Translations under genes and position numbers: made by a program
Shown: one piece after another, positions 49,108 through 60,800 of the stretch
Numbering within the stretch: the first letter of the stretch is position 1
How the letters are laid out: each line of letters begins with the position of its first letter
The notes under the pieces: generated by a model
Database searches by the model: none
Told to the model about the DNA's origin: nothing
Seen by the model: only the letters and a program-made list of their open reading frames with translations
DNA from: Lingula anatina
Taxonomy: Eukaryota; Brachiopoda; Lingulata; Lingulida; Lingulidae
DNA length: 64,000 bases
Assembly: GCF_001039355.2 (NCBI RefSeq)
Contig: NW_019775489.1
Location: 64,225 to 128,224, forward strand
Reading direction: 5' to 3'

Positions 49108-52100
49108 GCCCCCAGGTTCCTGAAAGATGACAAGAACAGAACTTGTAAACTCTATGGCATGACAGTGGGAGTGAAAATAAGAGCATGGCTAGTGTGGTGT
49201 AATATAAGATGAAGATATGTTGCTTAGTTCAATGCTTTTCTTCCTGTAACCGTACAAATCACTACTAAGAAGACACTTAACACTCAGTAATGAAATGCTT
49301 TCAATTTTTTTATGATAAAAGATTAATTTGTGAAAAATTGTATACTAAAATAATAATTTGTGAAAAATTGTATGATAAAAAAATTATGAATAGAATTCCA
49401 GAGTGCAATAATAATCCTTTTTTGCAACAAAAGCAAAAGAACAATGCTTAAAAGCACATGAAGAAGTAAGTAAAATACTTTCTTAATGCCATACCCATTC
49501 TCAAATTGTCAGTTTTTGCTGAACAATAACACACACACTCTAAAGAAATTTGAAATCATCACTCACTGTCACGTCTGTAGTAATGTCCATTGCAGCAAAG
49601 GAAATGGGAGTCTGTTTTGGTGTTATCTCCTGTTTCTTCTTGTCATCCAGCGTATCTGCCTCTGAAGTGGTCTTACTTCCCAAATGCAAAGAAGCTGAGG
49701 GAGAGATATCAGGTGCCATGTCAGCAAAGAAATCAAATTCCTGCACTTTTGGAGTTGCTTTTATCTCTATAGCTAAAACATCAAACTCTGCCCCTAGCTG
49801 CTCAGTGTTTATCATGTGCCCACCAGTACTACCACTTTCTCTTCCTTTTGTTTTCTCAGTAGTAGAGTTTTTTCTGGAAGAATTTGAGGGACCCTGTTGC
49901 TGCCTTGGAGATGCCAAGGAAGATGGCTGGTTTGCAGGAGTTTCTGTCCAATCACTAGTATTCCAACTGAAATCATCGGTCTCCTCTTTACTTCCAGAAT
50001 CCAGTGACTTAGTCTCCTCTTTACTTCCATAATCCAATGACTTAGATCTTGGTGACTTGAAGCTTTTTCCACTTTCTGCTTCCTCTTTCATGCTTGGGCT
50101 TTTCAGTTTCAGTTTGCCTTTTTTGGCTTCCTTTGGGATAATAGATCTGACCTCCACTTTCTCCTCTACACCAGACCAGTCTATGTGTATGGGTTCCACA
50201 GGGGACAGCCTCAACTGGGCATCCTTCCTCTCCAGACTTTCCATTTCTTCCTCAATTTCTTTCTCAATAGCAGCGTCCATGGCCTGTTCCTCATCCCAAT
50301 CTGTCCAATTTTCCTCATTTTCAGACAGTGGAGCAGCATCTTCCTCAGACTCACGTCTTTCAATATTGGAATGGATCTCTTTCTCCTCCACTGCTTTGGC
50401 AGCACTAATGCTTCCTGTTAAAGGTTTATCACCTTCCTCTTTTTCAGAATCTCTATTGATGTCCTCTGTAATGTTAATGTCAGCTGTGGAAGTCTGCTGT
50501 TCAGTAGTCAGATCTTGGTCCATTTTTATAGTTCTTTCTGAAACTGATTTTAAAGAAGAAATGATAAAAAGTCTCGAGAATCCTCTCAAATTTCATGAAA
50601 AACTATTTATTTTGCACAAAAAATTAAGATAAATAATAATAGATAAATAAATAATAAATAAAAATTAATAAAATAAAATAAACAAGTTAATATAAATGAA
50701 TAAATATTTCATCTATTCAGTAACAGGCTACTCAGCAACACAACACTGAAAAATAAAGTTTCCCCACTATAACCTAATGCAATTTACAGATTATATGTAG
50801 ATACTAAATGGTGAAGTATCTGCTCTCTACATAATGCGTACTTATCTGTGCCACACAGCAGTAATAACATTTCAACTCATGAATAATTGATACTGTGAAT
50901 CTATATGAAAATAAATAGCAATGTGTTTTGATCACACTGGCATTGAAGTTGCAGTCACCAGTAGGTTGATTTATTTCAGGATTGAACAAATATGGTCCTA
51001 TTAATAAGTTCAAATTTCTCTCTCATATAAGATCTTGAACAAATGATGTCATTAAACCCGACTTGCTAGTTGTGCTGAGCAGAGGAGCATATACTTCACT
51101 GGCATGACCCCTACAATCATTACATATGAGTGAAAATCAAACAGTATGCAATGTGTTCAGTAGTTTTTTTTTAAAGTGATTTTAAACTGTTATTACCTTT
51201 TTCAGCCTGGATCTTTTTATCTTCCCTTTTTCTTCTCCTTTCTTCAGCTTTTCTCTTTGCCTCCTGTTTCCTCTTCTCTCTTTCTTTTAACAGCTGTAGT
51301 TTTCTGTCCTCACTCTCATCACTGGGGTGTCTCTTTAGATCTCCATTGCTATTCAAACAAAACAAATATGGCTAATATCAAATCTACCTTTAAAATATCA
51401 TTAACAGGGACATCAGTTTTTCACAGTACTAATGAACAGTACTACATGGCATTGATGCTAATTTCTTTTAATATAATGCTACTGATTGGACAGCTTGACA
51501 AGCCAACTCCTGATATCTGAGACAGGCTTCCTGATTGGAGGGCTCAATAGTTATACATAATTGATAAGATTTCATTTCGAACAGCATGAAGTTCTAAGTA
51601 TGGCAGCTGAAATGAAAACTGAAAACATTTGTTTTGCAAGCAATTGTCATTAAACTGCCATGCATCTGATTTATATAAACAGTATATGGGTGAGAAACAA
51701 ACATCAATCTCATAAATGCATATATTCAATATGTCTAGATCAATTATCTACAGACTGGGTCAGTACCTCAATGCAGATCATTATGGATTTAGCTAAAATA
51801 CTGCTAATATTGAACATGCTGGTAATAAAGTATTCATAAATGCAAATGTTTATGGTATTGGAAAGAAATGTGACTTATGAGACAGAATGCATTAAATCAT
51901 TATACAACAGAGCAAGTTTGTAATATGAAAAAAAATTATCTAGATGAACACATGAATTATTCAGCATTTTCTGACAACAGAAATATCTCACTTAAACTTT
52001 CCTGATCAAAATAATAGTCTATAAACCACATTTATAACCCTTTTGTCTCCCTCCTGAGCTTCTTTTTTTTACATTTAAAACTAAAATGGAATATCAATAC

Positions 52101-55100
52101 ACTACATGATCAGCACTACTTAAGAGTATCAGGCCTATACTATAAATGTAAGCAGTTTTCTTACCACACTTCCCCTGTGGCTGACTTAGTCAGGTCTAAG
52201 ACTTTGCTGACTGTGTCAGGGACTGGAATGTGATCCCCTGAGCTGGTCTCCTCTATCTTCAAGGCCTATAGTTAGAAATTATTGTACACTTGGAAAAAGG
52301 TATTCTATTTGTAACAATGCCACGTTGCAATTCCACAGTGCTGACGATCAATATAGTCTCAGTTTTGTTGCCTGTAGGAAAACTGGGGTATAAAATAGCC
52401 TAACAGGTGTAAAGTCAAAGCCCTGAGGGAAATATTTGGAATAGAATTAATGTGTGATAGTGATATATGCCTTCAGGAACATCTCTGTTTAATTTAATTA
52501 CCTTGTGATCATTAATAACTTGTTTTTGCTAAACTTTTTTTCTGTCATTAATATAGAAAGAAATTGGGGGGTGCTAGTCCAGCTTAAAATCAAGTGATCG
52601 TACTTGTTTATATGTTTAAAACAAAATCTGCCTTACTCTGGGTTTTCCTTCTATAAATATCTTTGACCTTGACCTTCCTATCACAGCGTCCCCTCCTAAT
52701 ACTGGCACTAATACTGCAAGAGCCTCCAGAGACTTACACACTATCTGGTCATTAGTGTCCCTCAAACCAAGCAACAACTGGAAAATCATGTAAATGTTAA
52801 TAAAATCCAAAGGTTTAACATTACTTTCCCCAAAGGTTCTCAGTTGTTTACTTCATTTATATTGATATTTACTATATTCAGATACAAAATTGCCAGACTC
52901 CACCCATTAATATAAAAAATTTAATTAAAATACTATATACTTGAATCATAACAAGTGTAATAAAAAAACATACCTGTGGCAGAATCACATCCTGTAATGA
53001 TTCCTTATCAAATAAATGAGCAAAGTGTCTGAAATGTGTGAGAATCACAAGTCTGATGTGTGCATCTTTGACATGGAAAATCCTGTATAAGATAGGGATG
53101 ACATGTTTCTGATACAGTCTCCGAGGCAGGATAGGCACCGGCCTATCTTCCTTATGAGTTTCCTTAGATTGCACTTTATTATTTATATCTGTGTCTTCTG
53201 AAATGGAAAAGATAACACATGATCAGATTTTAAAAGTTAAGTTTTGGTAACCTTATAGATGACAAATTCTCCTTTCCATGGTCCAGGAATGACATGTCAA
53301 TTTTTCATAACTCACAGGCAAAGACGGTTAAAACAATTTTCAAAACAAATGAATAGCTTCAAAGAGTAAGTATCCTGTTGAACATTTCCAATAAACAGCT
53401 GACATACTTTTGAATAACTAAGCAGAATTTAAATTAAATAATTAAATTTTCTATCATCAATTTGGCAAGATTTTTTTCAATCTCAAACAAAGTTATTCCA
53501 TTACTAACCCAGTTCCATTAACGTTTAACATATGCATAAAATTAGCTTTTGGATCATATGTATGATGGAAAGTACAATGAACCACAGGGAAATTTCCATC
53601 AATTGACCATGGGGATCAACAGTCCGAAATGTGCCTAAATCCCATTAAAATTACATGCAGATAAACCATGTATAAAGGTACCTTCTCCTGGGGTGAGGAC
53701 ATGTGGTATCACATGATCCACTGCATTGGTGTCCAGTAACACGAAGCGCGACAAGAGCGGCTCTGCCAGCCTAGAGGCTACGAGGTCTGCCGGCAACGAC
53801 AACAGCTTCTCAACCACTGTGCTGAGAAATTCAAAACATTTATTTTATTAATAACCATAAGATTTTGAAATGTTTTTTTTTTTCATATCATTAGACCATT
53901 TTTTGGGGAAATATGTCAGACACAGCAAACTGCATTATCCCTGCAATGGAGATTACGGAGAAAGTCTGAATTCTTTGAAGTCTACACATTGACATATCTC
54001 ATTACTGATCACTTCCTTAGAACTAACTATAATATCAATACAGTGTCTGTGCATTTTCTGTCTTACTGAAGAGAATATATAATTATACTTAATAAAAATA
54101 TACAAAGTTAAATAATATTAACCTTGCTATTTTGTGTGCAGGATTGACAAATATTTATTATCAGTCAAATAACAACTTAGTTATGAGTCAAAATAATTCC
54201 ACTCTGATATGAACAGAAAGTAAGGCAGTTCCAAATAAATTTGAATCAACTGTCCTCAATTACTTGTATGCTTCAAGTAAAAGATTATGAGGACATATAC
54301 AGTCCAGTAAGGACCAAGTTGATCTGCAGACTAACTGATCTGCTGATCAAATATGGTGAAACCCACTCGAAAGCTTGTTGCGTAATCCCTGTGGGGAATC
54401 CATTAGGGGATTACCCAGAAAGCTTTCAAGTGGGTCGCCTTGATCGACAGATCAGTTAGTGCCCCGATCAACTTGGTAGGGAACAGAGCCAAAATCACAG
54501 AATACGTCACATTCTACTTACCAGAAAAATTCTTTTTTCTCCTCATCAGACTTAAGTGTTATATTTTTCAGGAACATTTTTATTTCCAAGAACTCGTTCC
54601 TGAAATGTGGAAGTAAAATGCCATTAAGACATTCCTAGTATTAATTAAAGAAACTAATAATAATATTCATTCAGCTAATATAAAATGGCAAATAAAATAA
54701 TGTTTTAAAAGATATTGGGAATTAAAATTTAGACTTAAACACTTTTAGAAACCTCTTACTACCTTTAAAGTTTTAAAAATCCTTTTCTTAAATCCTCTGT
54801 TAAATGTTTTATATTACTATAAACCAGCTGTAACATTAAGCTTGCCTCACCTGAACAACCTATCCTGTAGCAAAGAGCTCACATGTGGTCTTTGCCTTGG
54901 ATCTTGGTGCAGAAACTCATCTTGAATTCTTAGTTCAAAAGTCTTTGTTAAATCACCTAAAATATTGTACATAAAAAAGTGTTTACTATATATGTGTCTG
55001 ATACCCATGAAAACAACATGACCATTTATTTGTTACTTTCACTGAGATGTTATTGAATGTAATGAAACAGGTGAGCAGTTTAATTTTTTTTCACATTTTA

Positions 55101-55733
55101 TGACTATCATTATCAAATACTAAACTAACTGCTGATGTCATCAAACAGATGTGAATTCAGAAAATTGAAAATGATGACAAGGTCCAAACTGCCCAAATAC
55201 TGCCTTCCAGAAACAAGAAAACTGCCTTAAACCCTCAATTCCAAAATGTGCAATTCAAAATTAAAAGCAACACCCAATTTGCCAGTAGAACCAAATAAAA
55301 TATCCCAGATCAGTTTTTAAAGGTATATTATATGTGTTTGAAAATCTAACAAATCCTGCAAAACTACTTATTTTTCCAAATTAAGACCTTAAAAATGATA
55401 AAACCCATCAAATTGAAATAAAAGAATTGCCAGGAAACCAAGGTGGTCAAAATGAATCATGATTTGGTAAGAACAAAGTAATCTAATCAGAAATAAAACA
55501 AAACATTAAATCCAAGTGAAGGGCCAGATTGAATGAATCCATTCATGAGTAGGAAAAATTTGCTTTCTTGAGAAATATAAGATTCTGTGCAGAAATCCTG
55601 TATAGGACATTAATGAAATACAAAAATATCATGTCTAACTTACAGAATACACTCGGCAACACTGAATAATTTTATTCACACATTTTAATTGAGTTTTGAT
55701 TGTGTATATATATCTGAAGGTTCATTTACAAGA

Positions 55734-55764
<31 letters not shown>

Positions 55765-57511
55765 TGAGAGAGAGAGACTACACTTAATGAAAGTATTTAA
55801 CTTTTCAAATGCTTATTGTACATCACAATGCATTGTTGGCAAAACTTCAATTTATGTTTAACTATCTCTTTGTGCACTGTGTCAAAGGAGAGATGTCACT
55901 TGAAGTAAGAGCCCCCTACCCAAGTCCACCAAGTACTCTAACAAGGCTTCAGCCAGTCTGCCAAAAGCATATGCATCTCTTGCATGAGCATACTGCAGCT
56001 CCGTCACCACTTGCCCATTCTGGAAGTTAAAGACTATAAGTAATACCTCATAAAGGAAACTGGGGAACCATAGGTACATAGCTAATGCATCTCAGTCAAT
56101 TTGCAGTGCTCCTTGAAGATTTCATGTGGCTTGACAATTTGCATATAACTTGTTTGGGTTTATAAGTTTATTTCACAAATACATAATATTGGTGGAACAT
56201 AGTATCCTTTTACTAAAAAACATTAACCATTTGCCTTAAATAAATTTGCCAAAATAATCTCTAAATATACAAAACAAAACAGAAAATATAAGATTAAACA
56301 GACTATAAAAACAAGTTTTCAAAGGCTAAATTAAATTCTTAAGATCACCTTCTCCTCTGGAGTAATAGCCTCTTCATTTCTAAAAGTTTTGCATGCCTGT
56401 AGCTGCTCTAGTGTAGCCTCAGTGAGTTTGCAGACATAGTCCAGACCTCCCAGTTTCCAGCTCCCATCTTCACTCACAAAAACGGAAGCTAAACTCACAT
56501 TATTGTGGGACACACCAACCTTTGTAAAAAATAATTATTTTTAGATATTTTGCAACTGAAATGATTTTGTTTGTTTAGATTATATTATCTATCAAACAAA
56601 AATAATTCTGAATTTTTTTAAATATAATTTAGCATTAATGTAATATTCTGTATTGTTTTTATTATGCATTTAACATATCACGGTAAAATTTAAAGGTAGA
56701 TTTTTATTATGTGCACACACATTGCTTATATTTTATGGTCATAAATCAAGAATTATAATATGAGAACTGTACACAGTACAACCAAACATCTGCCACCATT
56801 AGAATAAAACTGTAGTATTTGCAACAAAGCCTTACCCTTTCATGCAAAAAACTCAAAGCTTCAATAATATTGTAGATTCCTGCTGATATTTCCACTGAAG
56901 ACAGTTTTCCTGCCTCAAGAGCCAGCAGCAGAGGACTGACTGGTTTTGTGACAATATGCAGACCCTTAGGACTGGTGAAGGAGGTGAAGAAGCGCAGCAC
57001 ACTAGGATGACGTATTGTCTTCAGTTGCTGAAAATAAATACACTGAGTCATCTTCGTGCGCTTATATGTAATCAGACACTGAATATGACATGAAACATGA
57101 ATATAATTTTACACATAGATCTCACAACTCTCCCCCCCCCCTCCCCTTCTCGCAAACCTGTCTCCCGTGTTCCTGTCAAACACTCTGAACGTCCATCCTA
57201 GGTTAACGTTAATCTAGCTAGTGTGTTTTGGTGCTGAGAATTACACAAATTCTAAGATGTAAAAACCGTTTTAAATATAATTCATCTGCTAAAAATACGC
57301 CAAATCTGATGTTATTATAATTCACTCAAATTACCTTGACAGCATTTTCCACAAACCCCCTCTTCTCCGGATCGGGTTTCTTGTGGAAGAACACCGTCAC
57401 CTTGGAGCCATCTTTCCACTGTGCTGGACACACAGACCAACCACGCAACGCTTCAAAATCTAGCGCCGGCTGGAGAGTACAGTCTTCTAACGAGCTGGAT
57501 TCGTTTCCCAT
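49063..57511 (-). CDS. SCYL3: SCYL3 (PACE-1), N-terminal kinase-like pseudokinase
   Basis: SCYL proteins are pseudokinases of the Golgi and trafficking machinery; human SCYL3 binds ezrin. Thirteen exons in phase: 57511-57335, 57027-56836, 56519-56349, 56019-55920, 54956-54851, 54599-54522, 53821-53682, 53197-52974, 52777-52637, 52265-52165, 51348-51197, 50543-49567 and 49119-49063 (871 residues; human 742). MGNESS gives an N-myristoylation Gly2/Ser6. The kinase-like domain lacks catalytic motifs: the HRD region reads SHNNVSLASVF and the DFG position reads LGGL. HEAT-like repeats follow (LPRRLYQKHVIPILYRIF, LLGLRDTNDQIVCKSLEALA). Exon 11 is a charged coiled coil. Exon 12 is long and disordered and accounts for the extra length; it holds the family stretch EFDFFADMAPDISPSAS. 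The C-terminus GWEDEDLEWGEDDKW matches the acidic-Trp end of human SCYL3. It is head to head with UCK, 333 bp apart. Confidence 0.96.
54313..54477. mobile_element. MITE-like inverted repeat in a SCYL3 intron
   Basis: ACCAAGTTGATCTGCAGACT on the left pairs with the block ending GATCAACTTGGT on the right, and inner blocks ACCCACTCGAAAGCTT and AAGCTTTCAAGTGGGT pair as well. Sequence similarity decays outside ACCAAG, so the true ends are uncertain. Confidence 0.7.
55739..55780. repeat. (GA)n microsatellite
   Basis: About 40 bp of GA repeats with one GTGA interruption, in the SCYL3 intron left of the exon at 55920-56019. Confidence 0.85.
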
Positions 57512-57844
57512 TACTTGAATATTAGTTTTCTGTCATCTTACCACTTACATAACGTTTCCAACAGATTCCTTTACATATAAAAACGCCTTGTTAACACTCC
57601 CTCAGCTCTTTTTACATTCAGTATGCAGAGCTGTTTTATAGTTTGAGCATAGCTTCGATGCAATGCATGAATACTTGTTCGAAATTAAAATGAAATATCA
57701 AGATATAGAAAACATTGCGATGCTTTAATATATATTTCCCGATCTCAAATGTATTATAGATGTCTCTAAAGTATATCTAAATTTCAATTTTAATCCGTCA
57801 ATAAAACGATCAACTAAACATAGTGTGCCGCGCGAGCGAACAGT
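57512..57844. promoter_or_regulatory. Short bidirectional promoter between SCYL3 and UCK
   Basis: Only 333 bp lie between the two start codons, so core promoters and 5' UTRs of both genes must overlap here or nearby. The end next to UCK is locally GC-rich (GTGCCGCGCGAGCG), and the UCK start lies in ATGGCTGCC, a YY1-type context. No TATA box was seen. Confidence 0.6.
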
Positions 57845-60800
57845 ATGGCTGCCCTGAGTGCGGGCGACGCACTTGTCATGACTAGGTTTCTCCGATTCAA
57901 TGGTTACACGGACATCCCAAGGCCTTTTTTGATCGGAGTCGCAGGTGGAACTGCTTCAGGAAAAGTATGATTTATATCCAGCTTTATTAAATCTTGCACT
58001 AACGAAATGTTAGAGAAATAAAATCACGAATTTTTTCACTCGTTCATTCATTTTCGTTGACTTACTTTTACATACTTGTATAGGGTTCTCACATGCTAGA
58101 GATTTGAAATTTGGCATTTAGATAACCAAACATCTGAGTATGGATGCTATTATAATTTTGAGCTGTCTCAGTTAGATCAAAATGTATTAATGTTTTACTG
58201 ACTTTATATTTTGTTAGATTTCTCATTTTAATATGCAAACATATACAGTAACTGAGGTATGTCACTTGATTTAGAACCCTTAAATATTGCCACAGACGCT
58301 TTGAATGCAAGAGACAATAATATAGGAGCTGAGCACGAAGATAATGCTGAACATTTTGTTCTGGGATCTTTTGAAGCACAGTAGTACAGTACAGTACACC
58401 TGACATGGGTAGATTGAAGTAATAATTGGTGGCAAATCCATGTAGTATTATAAAACAATACTATTATACTTTGCTTTGTCTATTGCAAACACAGAAGAAC
58501 TTGACTAAACATTGGCTTAATAGGAGAACAAGAGAGGGTGACAAAAAAAAAAAATCCCTTCCCCCTCAAAAAAAAAAAAAAAAAAAAATTAAGAATGTTT
58601 CCTTTTAGCCATTCCTGGCTAGATCTTCAAACCATCCACCTTGCAACAAGTAGAGATAATAGCTGATAATAGCTGATCTTAATTGTGTATCAGTGCAGGT
58701 CAGTTTCCCATGCATTGGTTGAGAAGCGGCATGGCGTAGCACCAGTGAAAAAACTTGTAGAAATCTGATACTCATGGGACACTGTTTGTAAATATAGGCC
58801 CAGAGGTCTGTAGTGGTTATTTATTGCTAGAGTATTAATCATTGGCACCATTACCCATCTTCGTCATTATCTCTGTATTTAACCTTTTTTTTTTTTTAGT
58901 AAGTTGAGTAATCCTCTCTGTTATCCATTACTGTATATGTTAAATGCAAAATTATAGATTTAACTTTGACTCTTTTTCTCTATTATATTTTCAGACCTCA
59001 GTATGTCAAAAAATAGTTGAAAAGCTTGGCCAGGCTAATGTTGAACGGAATCAAAGGCAGGTGATCACAATAAGTCAGGAATGTTTCTACAGAAACCTCA
59101 CACAGGCAGAGAAAGACCTGGCAGTCCAAGGAAAATTCAATTTTGATCACCCAGGTATCATTAGTTGTGCATTTTAATATCAGATTTTAAAGGAAAGGAT
59201 GTAATATTTCTTGGCCGTAGTGTAGAGAGTTCTGAGGAGTGGAGAAAAGCCTGGAGAAAAAAAAAAGATCAGTTTTAATTTTTTAATCACTTGGATACAA
59301 GACTTGGGGCTGTAAACAGTGTTTAGTTTTGCTGTTTATTTAAAGGGACCAGCATGTACAGAAGATTAATTTTGCTTGCTTTTATTACCTTGTGTTTTGT
59401 ATAATGTAATGTAAAACAGAACAGAACACAATCTTGATTGGTAAGGAGGGAGAAAAGGCTATAAATATCTTAATAATATCATATCACTCATGCTCATATC
59501 ATTCCTTTCTTAGCAAGTATTATATTTTACACCTTTTTCAAAACATATGTTGATTGATAAAAACACTTCAAATTAATTTTCATTCTTTGGTATATAAATA
59601 ATGCCTATTTATTACTTAAATTTTATTCTAAATTTAAAGTATTCATTTTATGCTTTCAGAGGCATTTGACTTTGATTTAATGCTGAAAACACTACAGGAC
59701 ATCAAGGAGAGAAAGCCAGTCAAACTGCCAGCTTATGATTATGCCACTAATGCCAGGTACAGAGTTGATATTTGAATTCATTTTCATGCAACATACTGTT
59801 TTCATTGGGTATATTTTGTTTAGTTTTTTAGTTTAATATAATGTCAAATAGAATCAACCTGGGGTAACGCTAACACTTGCCAATTTAGCCAAATGCTAAA
59901 ACTGACTTCAATTGACTAAAGAAAAAGGGCTTGATTTGACATGTTTTAGCCAAATTATAATCATTTTGATAACTAATTGACAAAAATGTGGTGATTTGGC
60001 TAAGTGAAAAAAATTGCTAGCTCTACCCCAGTCAGTGTTTGTTAGAATAAATTCAATTTAAAAACGCAGCACAAATAACAGCATCACTACCAGATAACAA
60101 TATTATTAAGCATATTTTGTATATGTGTAGTACACATATCTCATATATTTGAGAGTGACATTAATTACCACTGCAAAAGAAGCAGACACTTTATTTGATT
60201 CCCGCAATTTTAGTGACAACAGTACAAGATCATGTTATCCAGCCTGTCTGTGCGCTAGTAATTTCCACTATCTCCTCCTAGACCATTAGAGTGAGAAAGT
60301 TTGGGAATTGATAAACCTGTCATCAGGGACTTGCATGGGCACTTCAAAATTTTAGTACAAGTGGAAGTTGGGCTGTTCCTGGTTGGGGGTGGAGTTGATT
60401 CATAATTCTGTTCACATTGTAATTTGTACTATTCATCCTAGATCAATAGAGTGAGGAACTTCAAACATTGGGGATTGATAGTCTTGTCGAAAGGGATGTG
60501 CATAAGTACTTCAGAATTTTAGTATAAGAGGGTTGGGCTGATCCTGGGGGTGGATGGCTCTAATTTTCTGCATTGTAAAGTAGACCTAAACCATTACAGC
60601 GAGGGAATTCAAACTTTTGGAATTGATAAACCTGTCATCATAGATGTGGATGTGCCAGTCCAAACTTAGATGTGTATGGGGGTGGATAATTCTTGTTTTT
60701 TTATATGAGGCAATTTAAAATGGATATTTTTATGCTGTTATCTTATGAACTTCAAGATTATTTGCAGTAATTATATATATAGGACCCAGGCATTGTCGTA

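Noticed and set aside
49550-50632. Long plus-strand open frames (160 and 191 residues) opposite SCYL3
   Set aside because: Antisense shadows of the Glu/Ser-rich SCYL3 exon. They give Ser/Phe-rich nonsense with no splice support.
58549-58592. Poly-A tracts (also at 8079-8106, 35121-35137 and 62473-62488) as retrocopy tails
   Set aside because: No processed coding sequence or target duplication lies next to them. They look like homopolymer repeats.
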